From contig JAFEGA010000006.1 of assembly GCA_018240285.1 (NCBI GenBank), forward strand, positions 62,001 to 126,000: a stretch of 64,000 nucleotides of DNA. The letters are read 5' to 3'. Below are positions 56,266-64,000 of this stretch, in pieces. How positions within the stretch are numbered: position 1 is the stretch's first letter; every line of letters starts with the position of its first letter. The notes under the pieces are model-generated. The model was not told the origin of the DNA. It saw nothing but the letters and a program-made list of their open reading frames with translations, and did not search any database. This DNA is from Pseudomonadota bacterium (GTDB lineage Bacteria > Pseudomonadota > Gammaproteobacteria > Burkholderiales > Nitrosomonadaceae). The translations under genes were made by a program, and so were the position numbers.

Positions 56266-57840
56266 ATGACATTAATTTTGAAACTGATCGTAGCCGGAAT
56301 GATGCTGATGACCATGCTGGCTGTTGGTTACTGGTGGGGAAAAACACAGTCTCAGAGCGATACCGCGCATACTGACTCGCCACCGGATAGTAAAGAGAGA
56401 AAGGTGCTTTATTACCGCAATCCGATGGGATTGCCCGACACCTCCCCAGTGCCGAAGAAAGATCCGATGGGAATGGATTATTTGCCGGTTTATGCCGGTG
56501 AGGAACCACCATTGGAGCAAAATGCAATCACCATCAGCACGGAAAAAGTGCAGAAACTGGGTGTGCGCACCGAAGCTGCGGCGTTGCGCGAGCTGATACG
56601 CACGGTGCGCGCAGTGGCTACGATTCAGCCCAATGAGCGCACTCAATATGAAGTGGTGACCAAATTTGAAGGCTGGATTCACCGGCTCCATGTCAATGCT
56701 ACCGGGCAAACCGTCAGAAAAGGCGATGCGCTGATGGAGATTTACAGCCCCGAGTTGATTACTGCACAGCAGGAATACTTGATCGCAGCCAGAGGATTGC
56801 AGGCGGTCGCCGATGCCGATGCGCAAACGCGAGCAGCAATGCAGCGCCTGGTTGCCAGCGCATTGCAGAAACTGCGCAACTGGGATATTGCGGAAACTGA
56901 AATACGGCGTTTGCAGCACAGCGGCGAAGTGCAGCAGTATCTGGCTCTGCGCGCCAAGGCGGATGGCGTGGTACTGGAAAAGAAAGCGGTAGCCGGACAA
57001 CGCATGATGCCGGGAGAAACATTATACGAAATGGCCGATCTGTCGGCCGTGTGGTTGCTAGCCGATGTGTTCGAGCAGGATCTCGGCATGATCCATCCCG
57101 GCCAGTTGGTCACGATCCGCATTGATGCTTATCCCGATAAAGTTTTTAACGGTAAAGTGGCCTTTGTTTATCCGCAAATCACAGCGGAGACACGTACCGC
57201 CAGCGTGCGTATCGAGCTTCCCAATCCGGATGGGAAACTGAAGCCTGCCATGTATGCGCACGTCGAATTCGCATCGTTTCACAGTAAAAATAAAGTTCTG
57301 ACCGTGCCGGATTCCGCCGTGCTGGATACCGGCACCCGTCGCGTGGTTCTGGTTGATCTGGGCGCAGGCCGCTATGAGCCGCGCACGGTAAAGCTTGGCA
57401 TGCACGCCGATGGCTACACCGAAGTGCTGGGTGGTCTTCGAAGCGGAGAAGCGGTGGTGGTCAAGGCGAATTTTCTGATCGATGCGGAAAGCAATTTTAA
57501 AAGCGCGCTCAACAGCTTTGGTCACAATACCTATTATCCCGTGTCCGAGGCGCAAGAAATCACGTCCAGTTCAACGGCTTTGTCCCCGGCGCAAGTGCGA
57601 TACCGCGGTGAAGGCCAAATCGAAGCGATCGATTTCGCGCATGCGACGGTCACGCTCGCGCATGGGCCGATTCCGAGCCTGAAATGGCCTGCGATGACGA
57701 TGGATTTTCGTATTCAGGAGCCAACTGCGCTGCAATCGTTCAAGCCGGGTCAGAAAGTTGCGTTTGAAATCGCCGAAGAACCGGCCGGTGAATTTGTGAT
57801 TGTGCGCATTCAACCGGCAGATTCCTTTCACGACCACTAG
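56266..57840 (+). CDS. cusB: RND periplasmic adaptor CusB with fused CusF domain
   Basis: The 524-residue adaptor has one N-terminal transmembrane helix (about 5-22), a heavy-metal-binding domain (YYRNPMGLPD and KKDPMGMDYLPVY, about 46-76), HlyD-like barrel and lipoyl parts, and a long helical hairpin. From about 440 to the end is a CusF-like domain (GEGQIEAIDFAHATVTLAHG, WPAMTMDF), which in E. coli is a separate Cu(I)/Ag(I) chaperone. The fusion joins metal capture and delivery in one protein. It forms a tripartite pump with CusC and CusA. AAGGAG precedes the ATG. Confidence 0.92.
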   Translation: MTLILKLIVAGMMLMTMLAVGYWWGKTQSQSDTAHTDSPPDSKERKVLYYRNPMGLPDTSPVPKKDPMGMDYLPVYAGEEPPLEQNAITISTEKVQKLGVRTEAAALRELIRTVRAVATIQPNERTQYEVVTKFEGWIHRLHVNATGQTVRKGDALMEIYSPELITAQQEYLIAARGLQAVADADAQTRAAMQRLVASALQKLRNWDIAETEIRRLQHSGEVQQYLALRAKADGVVLEKKAVAGQRMMPGETLYEMADLSAVWLLADVFEQDLGMIHPGQLVTIRIDAYPDKVFNGKVAFVYPQITAETRTASVRIELPNPDGKLKPAMYAHVEFASFHSKNKVLTVPDSAVLDTGTRRVVLVDLGAGRYEPRTVKLGMHADGYTEVLGGLRSGEAVVVKANFLIDAESNFKSALNSFGHNTYYPVSEAQEITSSSTALSPAQVRYRGEGQIEAIDFAHATVTLAHGPIPSLKWPAMTMDFRIQEPTALQSFKPGQKVAFEIAEEPAGEFVIVRIQPADSFHDH

Positions 57841-57851
57841 GAGACACCGGC

Positions 57852-60800
57852 ATGCTGAAGAACATCATTGAATGGTCGATCCGCAATATTTTCCTGGTGT
57901 TGCTGGGTTCCGTGTTTATCGCTGGCTGGGGAGTCTATGCACTGTGGAAGATGCCGGTCGATGCGATTCCCGATTTGTCCGACGTGCAAGTGATCATCTA
58001 CACCGAATACCCCGGCCAAGCGCCGCAAGTGGTGGAAGATCAAGTCACCTATCCGCTTACGACCGCGATGCTGGCGGTGCCGCGGGCGAAAGTTGTGCGC
58101 GGTTTGTCGGCATTCGGCGCTTCGTTCATTTATGTCATTTTCGATGACGGTACGGATATTTATTGGGCGCGCTCGCGCGTGCTGGAATACCTGAATTTTG
58201 CCGCCAGCCAGCTGCCGCGCGATGTGCGGCCCGCGCTCGGTCCGGATGCCACCGGCGTCGGCTGGATTTATCAATATGTCGTGACGGCCAAGGATCGCAC
58301 TCTGGATGAATTGCGCACCATCCAGGATTGGTTTCTGCGTTATCAACTCACCACCACGCATGGAATCTCGGAAGTCGCCAGCGTCGGCGGATTCGTCAAA
58401 ACTTACCAAATCACGGTCGACCCGCGCCGCTTGCAAGCGTATGACATTCCGTTGAAACGCATCACCGAAGTCATTGCCGCGAGCAACCGCGATGTCGGCG
58501 GGCGCGTGATCGAATTGGCGGAAACGGAGTACATGGTGCGCGGGCGGGGTTATCTGAAAAGCATCAGCGATCTGGAAAATCTGGTAGTCAGGGCTCATAT
58601 CGGCAAACCGGTGTTGTTGCGCGATGTCGCCCGCGTCGAGCTGGTTCCCGGCGAACGCCGCGGCATCACCGAACTGAACGGCGAAGGCGAAGCGGTATCC
58701 GGTGTCGCGGTGGCGCGCTACGGTGAAAATGCGCTGGATGTCATTCACGATCTGGAAACGAAGATCGGCCAAATCAAATCCGGGCTGCCGCCGGATGTCG
58801 CGGTAACATCGGTGTACAATCGCGCCGAATTGATCCATCGCGCCATCGCGACGCTGAAAGAAGTGTTCATCGAGCAAATCGCCATCGTGGCGCTGGTGTG
58901 CGCGGTTTTTTTGCTGCACGCGCGCAGCGCTTTGGTCGCAATCATCATGCTGCCGATCGGCGTGCTGATCGCATTCATCGCCATGGCGCAGCTCGGCATC
59001 AATTCCAATATCATGAGTCTGGCCGGAATCGCGCTGGCGATTGCGGAAATGACCGATGCCGCGATCGTCATGGTGGAAAATGCGCACAAGCATCTAGCGC
59101 GCTTAAGGCAGGGCGAGTCGCGCATCAATGCCGTCATCGCGGCGTGCCAGGAAGTCGGCCCATCGTTATTTTTCAGCCTGCTGATCATTACTGTCTCGTT
59201 TCTGCCGGTGTTCGCGCTGGAAGCGCAGGAAGGGCGCATGTTCCAGCCGCTCGCCTACACCAAAACATTTGCCATGGCCGGTGCGGCGATGTTGTCCATT
59301 ACGCTGGTTCCGGTGCTGATTCTGCTGCTGATCCGCGGCCGCGTTCCCCATGAAGAAGATAATCCGATTGGCCGTTGGATGATCCGCTGGTACCAGCCGG
59401 TCGTGGGCTGGGTGATGCGCTGGAAGAAATCCATACTGGTGGCCGCGCTGGGTGTGCTGGGTGCCACGGTTTATCCGGCGATGAAGCTCGGAACCGAGTT
59501 CATGCCGGCCTTGAACGAAGGCACGCTGCTGTACATGCCCGTCACATTGCCCGGCATTTCGGTCACCAAAGCGGCGGAAACCATGCAGACGCAAAATAAA
59601 ATCATCATGGGTTTCCCGGAAGTGGCCTCGGTGTTCGGCAAAGCCGGGCGTGCCGATACTGCCACCGATCCGGCGCCGCTGGAAATGACCGAAACCATCA
59701 TCAACCTGAAGCCGGAAAGCGCGTGGCGTCCCGGCATGACAATCGACAAACTGATTGCTGAATTGGACCAGGCGCTGCAAATCCCCGGTGTCGCCAATGC
59801 CTGGACCATGCCGATCAAGAACCGCACCGACATGCTGGCGACCGGTATCCGCACGCCGGTCGGCATCAAGGTGTTCGGCAGCAATCTGAGTGAAATCGAA
59901 GCCATCGCCAAACAGATCGAAGCCGTGGTGAGAACTGTGCCCGGTACCGCCAGCGCCTATGCCGAACGCATCACCGGCGGCTATTATCTCGATATCGAAC
60001 CGGATCGCCTGGCACTGGCGCGCTATGGTTTGGCCGTCGGCGATTTGCTCGAGGTCGTCTCGGCTGCACTCGGCGGTGAAGCGATCACCACCACCGTGGA
60101 GGGGCGCGAGCGTTTCGATGTGGCGATCCGCTACCCGCGCGAATTGCGCAGCGACCCGCAAGCCATCGCCACGCAAGTGCTGGTGCCTGCGATGGGGGGC
60201 ACGATGATTCCGCTCGGTCAATTGGCGAAAATCAAGCTGGTGCAAGGGCCGCCGAGTATCCGCACGGAAAATGCGCTGCTGTCCGCGTATATCTTCGTCG
60301 ACATCCGCGACCGCGACATCGGCGGTTATATCGCCGATGCGCAACAAGCCGTGCGCGAGCAAGTGCAATTCCCGCCGGGTTACTACGCCACCTGGAGCGG
60401 ACAGTTCGAATACATGCAGCGCGCCACCGAGAAACTGAAACTGGTCGTGCCGTTGACCATCGCACTGGTGTTCCTGCTGGTGTATCTGAATTTCGGCCGC
60501 TTGACCGAAACGCTGATTGTGATGTTGTCGATACCGTTCTCGCTAGTCGGCGGCATCTGGCTGATGTACTGGCTGGAATACAATCTCAGCATCGCCGCCG
60601 TGGTCGGCTTCATCGGCCTGATCGGCATCGCCGCCGAATCCGGCATGGTGATGCTGACCTTCATCGATCAATCGCTCACCACCCTCGCGCGGCAACGCAA
60701 AGCGATGACGGAAAAAGTGACGCTTTCCGATTTGTACGAAGCGGTGATCCAAGGCGCCGTCTACCGCATCCGCCCCGTCATGATGACCATCGCCGGCAGC

Positions 60801-60974
60801 GTGATCGGCCTGCTGCCCGTCATGCTCAGCACCGGCACCGGCTCCGAAATCATGCGCCGCATCGCCGCCCCGATGGTTGGCGGCATGGTGTCGGCGGCGA
60901 TTCTGACATTGATCATTTTCCCGGCGGTGTATGCGGTGGTGAAGGGGATGTCGATACGGCGGGCGGGTGCGTGA
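57852..60974 (+). CDS. cusA: HME-RND copper/silver efflux pump CusA
   Basis: This 1040-residue inner-membrane pump has 12 transmembrane helices and two large periplasmic loops. Conserved parts are WGVYALWKMPVDAIPDLSD at the start, AEMTDAAIVMVENAHKHL in helix 4 with the proton-relay Asp, FMPALNEGTLLYMPVTLPG, and IKNRTDMLATGIRTPVGIK with metal-path Met. The trimer exports Cu(I)/Ag(I) with proton uptake through CusB and CusC. GGAG lies seven bases before the ATG. Its last ~50 codons are duplicated in a decayed form about 815 bases downstream, beyond vapBC. Confidence 0.95.
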   Translation: MLKNIIEWSIRNIFLVLLGSVFIAGWGVYALWKMPVDAIPDLSDVQVIIYTEYPGQAPQVVEDQVTYPLTTAMLAVPRAKVVRGLSAFGASFIYVIFDDGTDIYWARSRVLEYLNFAASQLPRDVRPALGPDATGVGWIYQYVVTAKDRTLDELRTIQDWFLRYQLTTTHGISEVASVGGFVKTYQITVDPRRLQAYDIPLKRITEVIAASNRDVGGRVIELAETEYMVRGRGYLKSISDLENLVVRAHIGKPVLLRDVARVELVPGERRGITELNGEGEAVSGVAVARYGENALDVIHDLETKIGQIKSGLPPDVAVTSVYNRAELIHRAIATLKEVFIEQIAIVALVCAVFLLHARSALVAIIMLPIGVLIAFIAMAQLGINSNIMSLAGIALAIAEMTDAAIVMVENAHKHLARLRQGESRINAVIAACQEVGPSLFFSLLIITVSFLPVFALEAQEGRMFQPLAYTKTFAMAGAAMLSITLVPVLILLLIRGRVPHEEDNPIGRWMIRWYQPVVGWVMRWKKSILVAALGVLGATVYPAMKLGTEFMPALNEGTLLYMPVTLPGISVTKAAETMQTQNKIIMGFPEVASVFGKAGRADTATDPAPLEMTETIINLKPESAWRPGMTIDKLIAELDQALQIPGVANAWTMPIKNRTDMLATGIRTPVGIKVFGSNLSEIEAIAKQIEAVVRTVPGTASAYAERITGGYYLDIEPDRLALARYGLAVGDLLEVVSAALGGEAITTTVEGRERFDVAIRYPRELRSDPQAIATQVLVPAMGGTMIPLGQLAKIKLVQGPPSIRTENALLSAYIFVDIRDRDIGGYIADAQQAVREQVQFPPGYYATWSGQFEYMQRATEKLKLVVPLTIALVFLLVYLNFGRLTETLIVMLSIPFSLVGGIWLMYWLEYNLSIAAVVGFIGLIGIAAESGMVMLTFIDQSLTTLARQRKAMTEKVTLSDLYEAVIQGAVYRIRPVMMTIAGSVIGLLPVMLSTGTGSEIMRRIAAPMVGGMVSAAILTLIIFPAVYAVVKGMSIRRAGA

Positions 60975-61033
60975 AGAATGGCGGGCGGTGCTATGTTTGC
61001 TCGATTCACTTACCAATCCAATTATTCATAATA

Positions 61034-61056
61034 GTGTACACTTACTTCGTGCACAC
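61034..61056 (+). promoter_or_regulatory. candidate VapB operator
   Basis: GTGTACA (61034-61040) and TGCACAC (61050-61056) are an inverted repeat with one mismatch, 21 bases before the vapB ATG. VapB antitoxins repress their own operons by binding such repeats. GAGAGGA at 61064-61070 is the ribosome binding site. Confidence 0.5.
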
Positions 61057-61077
61057 AATATTTGAGAGGATATAGCG

Positions 61078-61302
61078 ATGAAGAATATTACCTTGAGCGC
61101 GGATGACAAATTGATTGAAGCCGCCCGCGCCCGTGCCCGTGCTGAACAAACCACGCTGAACGAGCAGTTCCGCCGTTGGCTGGCCGATTATGTCCGGCAG
61201 GAGCAGAAAACCGGATCGGCGATGGCATTGATCGAGGAATTGCGCGAACAAGTGCGAACGGGCGGCCGCAAATTCACGCGCGAGGAAATGAATCAGCAGT
61301 GA
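61078..61302 (+). CDS. vapB: VapB-type antitoxin
   Basis: The 74-residue protein has an N-terminal ribbon-helix-helix-like DNA-binding part (NITLSADDKLIEAARARARA, then TTLNEQFRRWLADYV) and a C-terminal tail (RTGGRKFTREEMNQQ) that should bind the toxin. Its stop overlaps the GTG of vapC, the usual coupled arrangement. It is on the same strand as cusA, 103 bases after the cusA stop. Family assignment rests on the pairing with a PIN protein. Confidence 0.82.
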   Translation: MKNITLSADDKLIEAARARARAEQTTLNEQFRRWLADYVRQEQKTGSAMALIEELREQVRTGGRKFTREEMNQQ

Positions 61303-61713
61303 ATTTATCGATACCAGCTTTTCATCTACCTGTTCGATGAAACCGATGACCGCAAACGCGCAATCGCGGAACAATTGATTCAGCAGGCGCTGGAGACGCG
61401 CAATGCTTGTATCAGTTACCAAGTTATCCAGGAAACGCTCAATGTTGTGACCCGCAAACTGCCATCCCCGATGAGTACGGAAAATGCCCGGCGTTTTCTC
61501 GAGCAAATATTGATTCCTCTATGGCAAACCATGCCAAGTCCGGCACTGTATCAACAAGGTCTCGAACTTCAGGCGCGTTATGGCTTTAGTTTTTACGATG
61601 CCTTGATTGTCGCCGCAGCGCTTGAATCCGGTTGCACCCGCTTATACACAGAAGATTTGCAACACGGACAGCAAGTCGGTGAACTGTTGATTGAAAATCC
61701 GTTTCGTGAGTGA
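61299..61713 (+). pseudogene. vapC: VapC PIN-domain toxin with two frameshifts near the start
   Basis: The frame from about 61324 on is an intact PIN domain with the later acidic residues (SYQVIQETLNVV, FYDALIVAAAL, LYTEDLQHG). The N-terminal strand with the first catalytic Asp should read MNFIDTSFFIYLFDETDD from the GTG at 61299. It does so only if one T is added in each of two T-tracts: TTT at 61304-61306 and TTTT at 61319-61322. Without them the frame breaks after a few codons. The first usable start codon (TTG, 61375) drops the essential Asp. This is either a real inactivation of the toxin or a homopolymer sequencing error. Confidence 0.8.
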
Positions 61714-61789
61714 AGGACAAAAGAGTTTGCTTCGACAATGCTCGCGATTGACTGCATAGGGCCAATCACGATAATTAACATCGGTGCAT

Positions 61790-61940
61790 CATCGGCCTGT
61801 TGCCTGCCATGCCCAGCATTGCCGCTCCGATGGCCGACGGTATGATGTCAGCAGCGATTCTGGTGCTGATCATTTTTCTGGCGGTGTATGCGGTGGTGAA
61901 GGGGATCTCGTTGTGGCGGGATGCGCGGAAATTACTGTAA
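61790..61940 (+). pseudogene. decayed duplicate of the cusA 3' end
   Basis: The frame reads IGLLPAMPSIAAPMADGMM, then SAAILVLIIFLAVYAVVKG, then ISLWRDARKLL and TAA. It matches the last ~60 codons of cusA (IGLLPVM ... AAPMVGGMVSAAILTLIIF), with about 12 codons deleted and a different final ~10 residues. It lies 77 bases after vapC, on the same strand as cusA and vapBC. The remaining bases between vapC and the FRG gene (to 62063) hold nothing else that I can support. The copy differs from cusA at many third positions, so it is old or from another strain. Confidence 0.82.
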
Positions 61941-62063
61941 GTGGCAGGATGGATAAGCGAAGGGCCATTCGCTGAAGATAATGCATTGGTGCGGATAGAT
62001 GGGGATGTCAGTTGTAAGGTCTGCACCGTCACTGCTAATACTGCTAGAACTATCATGTCATTA

Positions 62064-63005
62064 TTAGGGCCATAACGTTCTCTTGTATGCTAAGTACTCT
62101 GCAGCATGATTAAGAGATGGCATGAGTGTAAGTCTTGATATATCTAATCTATATAGCAATCGCAATAGCTGATCAGCTTCGGTTGCCGGTAGAGAGAAAC
62201 GAATTAGAGGAGGCTTAGTGTAATGTGCTCCATCACGTTCGGCGCGCACTGTGTCCTCTATACTTGGCCACCTGCCATTCTCCAAAAAGAACTGGTTGGC
62301 ATTTTTTATAACGGTAAATACTCCTCGTTGTGCGCGTAGAAAAGAATTGTTTGCACGCGGCGGTGAAACAAGTGTGATACTTTCTACTTTTCCGAGCAGC
62401 TGAGTTCCAAAACCAAAAATAGCGAACTCAGTATCCCTTCGATCATTATCAGCTAGAACGGATGCTTTCTCAGCAGCGAAATATGCAGCAACTAACGGTG
62501 ATTCGGTCCAATCTAGAAGTCGTGTTGGAACACCATGGTGCTGAGCTAGCGCCATGCTCGGAAGAAAACGTTCAGCAGGGAATTCTGAATGTGACTCGAT
62601 CTCTTGATCTGAAAATAGTGCCTCAAGTAAAGATCGGTGGAGAGCTAAGTCGCTATAGTCAAGAGGCGTTTGTATTCCGACTCGATCAGCCGCTTCTAAA
62701 AAAAGCTGTACAGCTCTCAATTCGGCATGCACATGAGAAGCTAAATATTCCCTAGTATCACCACTGTCGAGTGTTCCTTTATATGGTGGCTGAGGAGTGT
62801 ATTTCTCTAGAGCATCATAAGTCCGATGTGCTGCCGGAAGAAGGGGCCAATCTTTTCTCGCTTGACCACGAAAAATGTATCCATTGATAAATTTCTCGCT
62901 TACATCAAAGAGACTGTTCGGTGCAAATATATTGTCTTCGAGGAAGCAATCGATCAGTTCACGAGCGCTACTAAAGGAATGATCTATATCAAAGTCTGGT
63001 TTCAT
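62064..63005 (-). CDS. FRG domain protein
   Basis: The protein has the FRG domain: GYIFRGQARKDWPLLPAAHR near residue 40 and ALAQHHGVPTRLLDWTESPLVAAYFA in the middle, the two conserved motifs, with R-G-Q and the RLLDWT core intact. The domain is found in phage, mobile-element and defence proteins and its activity is poorly known. I chose the ATG giving MKPDFDIDHSF. An in-frame GTG 45 bases upstream would place the start inside a direct repeat. It is alone on this strand between the cusA tail and higBA. Confidence 0.8.
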   Translation of the reverse strand: MKPDFDIDHSFSSARELIDCFLEDNIFAPNSLFDVSEKFINGYIFRGQARKDWPLLPAAHRTYDALEKYTPQPPYKGTLDSGDTREYLASHVHAELRAVQLFLEAADRVGIQTPLDYSDLALHRSLLEALFSDQEIESHSEFPAERFLPSMALAQHHGVPTRLLDWTESPLVAAYFAAEKASVLADNDRRDTEFAIFGFGTQLLGKVESITLVSPPRANNSFLRAQRGVFTVIKNANQFFLENGRWPSIEDTVRAERDGAHYTKPPLIRFSLPATEADQLLRLLYRLDISRLTLMPSLNHAAEYLAYKRTLWP

Positions 63006-63139
63006 GCCACTGCTTAATTTCCAAGATTCTTCACCAAATGCGCCGGACACCGTAATGATCGAATAAATTTTCTTTGCTGATCAGTACAGTGGGTTGGAGT
63101 GACACAAAGAATCTCCAATATTTCGCCATACTGCCCGTA

Positions 63140-63172
63140 ATCCTGGATTCCCGCTTGCGCGGGAATGACGAT
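63140..63172. repeat. REP-like hairpin
   Basis: ATTCCCGC (63147-63154) and GCGGGAAT (63159-63166) form a perfect 8-bp stem with loop TTGC. With its flanks TCCTGG and GACG it matches the widespread proteobacterial repeat read as GTCATTCCCGCGC...GGGAATCCAGG. It lies between the higA stop and the left direct repeat. Confidence 0.75.
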
Positions 63173-63240
63173 TCGCAACACCATGAGGGGCAAGCCTTGT
63201 AATTGACATAATTTCTCCCAAAAATCTCGAATCGTAACAC

Positions 63241-63519
63241 TCAAGACACGATCAATTTACACCCCAGTGCTTCAACGATCTTAGCAATGGTGTCGAATTG
63301 CGGATTGCCGTCTTCCGACAGGGATTTGTATAGACTTGCTCGCGTTACACCAACCTGCTTGGCTATTTCGGTCATGCCTTTGGCGCGTGCAGCGGTGTTT
63401 AGGGCGTGGATCAAGTCGGACGTATTGCCTGTCTGCGCAACCTCGCGTAGAAATTCACGAATATCTTCATCGGTTTCAAGGTGGGCTGCAATATCAAGTT
63501 TTCTGGTTTTAACAGTCAT
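63241..63519 (-). CDS. higA: HigA-type antitoxin
   Basis: The 92-residue protein has a helix-turn-helix (MTEIAKQVGVTRASLYKSLSEDG) and the end FDTIAKIVEALGCKL typical of addiction-module antidotes of the HigA/HTH_XRE group. It starts three bases after the higB stop, in the toxin-first order of HigBA systems. It should bind HigB and repress the operon. Frame and length are intact. Confidence 0.88.
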   Translation of the reverse strand: MTVKTRKLDIAAHLETDEDIREFLREVAQTGNTSDLIHALNTAARAKGMTEIAKQVGVTRASLYKSLSEDGNPQFDTIAKIVEALGCKLIVS

Positions 63520-63522
63520 TTG

Positions 63523-63819
63523 TTAATCTCCAAGCATTTCAAGGATTATTCCGGCTTTCTCAATATCTTTGGTCTGGCTGCTTTTGTTACCGCCGGACAG
63601 TAGCAAAACGACATGGTCATCGCGGATCGTGTAATAAATCCTGATACCGCCATCGAAGAAACAGCGCAGTTCAAACAGATTATTCTTGATGATTTTGTAA
63701 TCACCAAAATTGCCATTTTCGATTCGAGCAAAACGCGCGAGCAGCTTGTTTTGTGTTGTGCGATCCAGTTTCTGAAACCATTCGTCAAATATTCCTGTCG
63801 TTGATAGTTCGTATTTCAT
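63523..63819 (-). CDS. higB: HigB/RelE-type toxin
   Basis: This 98-residue protein has the RelE-like killer fold: FDEWFQKLDRTTQNKLLARFARIENGNFGDYK in two halves, GGIRIYYTIRDDHVVLLL and GGNKSSQTKDIEKA, all typical of the addiction-module killer subgroup. RelE-type toxins cleave mRNA on the ribosome. I chose the ATG giving MKYELSTTGIF; an in-frame ATG 27 bases upstream lies in a likely promoter (TATAAAATACAAT). The 154 bases beyond, to the window end, contain the right direct repeat and no gene. Confidence 0.88.
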   Translation of the reverse strand: MKYELSTTGIFDEWFQKLDRTTQNKLLARFARIENGNFGDYKIIKNNLFELRCFFDGGIRIYYTIRDDHVVLLLSGGNKSSQTKDIEKAGIILEMLGD

Positions 63820-64000
63820 TGGCAAATTGTATTTTATAGGAAACATGATGACAATGGAGATTTCATTTTTTTATCAAATACGCCAGACACCGTAATGACC
63901 GGACAAGCTTACATTGCCGGTAAATTAAATGATCTGCGCAACATCGGTCATGAGTTATGATCCCGAAAATTTAATTTACTTTAAACACATAAAACCATGC

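Larger units (their letters stand above)
63035..63906. repeat. imperfect 32-bp direct repeats flanking higBA
   Basis: CAAATGCGCCGGACACCGTA plus 12 bases (63035-63066) and CAAATACGCCAGACACCGTA plus 12 bases (63875-63906) match at 27 of 32 positions with no gaps, 840 bases apart. They enclose the higBA module and the REP-like hairpin. Both could belong to a mobile or dispersed element. I cannot name a family, and no transposase or integrase lies between them. Confidence 0.65.

Noticed and set aside
63014..63244. 76-codon frame near higA
   Set aside because: It runs through a REP-like hairpin (VIPAQAGIQ is the usual translation of that repeat) and the left direct repeat, so coding is unlikely.

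Overview
The window looks like a chromosomal piece of a betaproteobacterium close to Nitrosomonas (Nitrosomonadales). The evidence is gene content and the flavour of the proteins: pyrophosphate-dependent phosphofructokinase beside a membrane pyrophosphatase, PEP carboxylase, hemC-hemD-hemY, recA-recX-alaS, adk, rsmD-coaD-ferredoxin and pilT-pilU. No ammonia-oxidation gene is present, so the genus is inferred. I see no rRNA, tRNA or CRISPR array.

Layout. 0-4.5 kb: a cut-off histidine phosphatase, an SMP-30-like protein, a terpene-cyclase-like toroid with a membrane anchor, a HAD phosphatase and an MtfA-type peptidase. 4.7-8 kb: a small lipoprotein and a TIR-NTPase-repeat protein of the immune-sensor type. 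8-14.7 kb: a GH13 glycosidase, an ABC exporter, lolD/lolC and an FNR-like regulator. 15.2-23.9 kb: hemYDC, ppc, an orphan M16 subunit, rsmD, coaD and ferredoxin. 24-28.6 kb: HDOD and EAL-HDOD signalling proteins ahead of pilT and pilU. 28.7-31.6 kb: an accessory block with a hairpin repeat, a GHKL ATPase fused to a PD-(D/E)XK nuclease, a decayed copy of the alaS 3' end and hicAB. 31.7-40.7 kb: core genes alaS, an OB-fold protein, recX, recA, adk, PPi-PFK and H+-PPase. 41-48.5 kb: an AT-richer block with an unknown protein, a lipoprotein, a giant FecR-TPR-beta-barrel protein and a CHASE2 adenylate cyclase. 48.6-61 kb: a metal locus, with a Zur-like regulator and ZnuD-like receptor on one strand and a CueR-controlled operon followed by CusCBA on the other. 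61-64 kb: a second accessory block with vapBC (vapC broken), a decayed copy of the cusA 3' end, an FRG-domain protein and higBA between direct repeats.

How the genes work together. PPi-PFK and the K+-independent H+-PPase both use pyrophosphate and fit an energy-limited autotroph. Cu/Ag efflux (CusCBA with a CusF domain fused to CusB) and zinc uptake diverge from a shared regulatory region carrying a 19-bp-spacer MerR-type promoter and a perfect inverted repeat.

The most unusual observation is structural. Two different toxin-antitoxin operons sit directly downstream of an intact host gene (alaS-hicAB and cusA-vapBC). Each is followed, on the same strand, by a diverged but still largely in-frame copy of that host gene's 3' end. 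A third module (higBA) lies between imperfect 32-bp direct repeats. Other points of note are adk starting at AUU, two homopolymer frameshifts in vapC, and a 21-codon ORF coupled to cusC.
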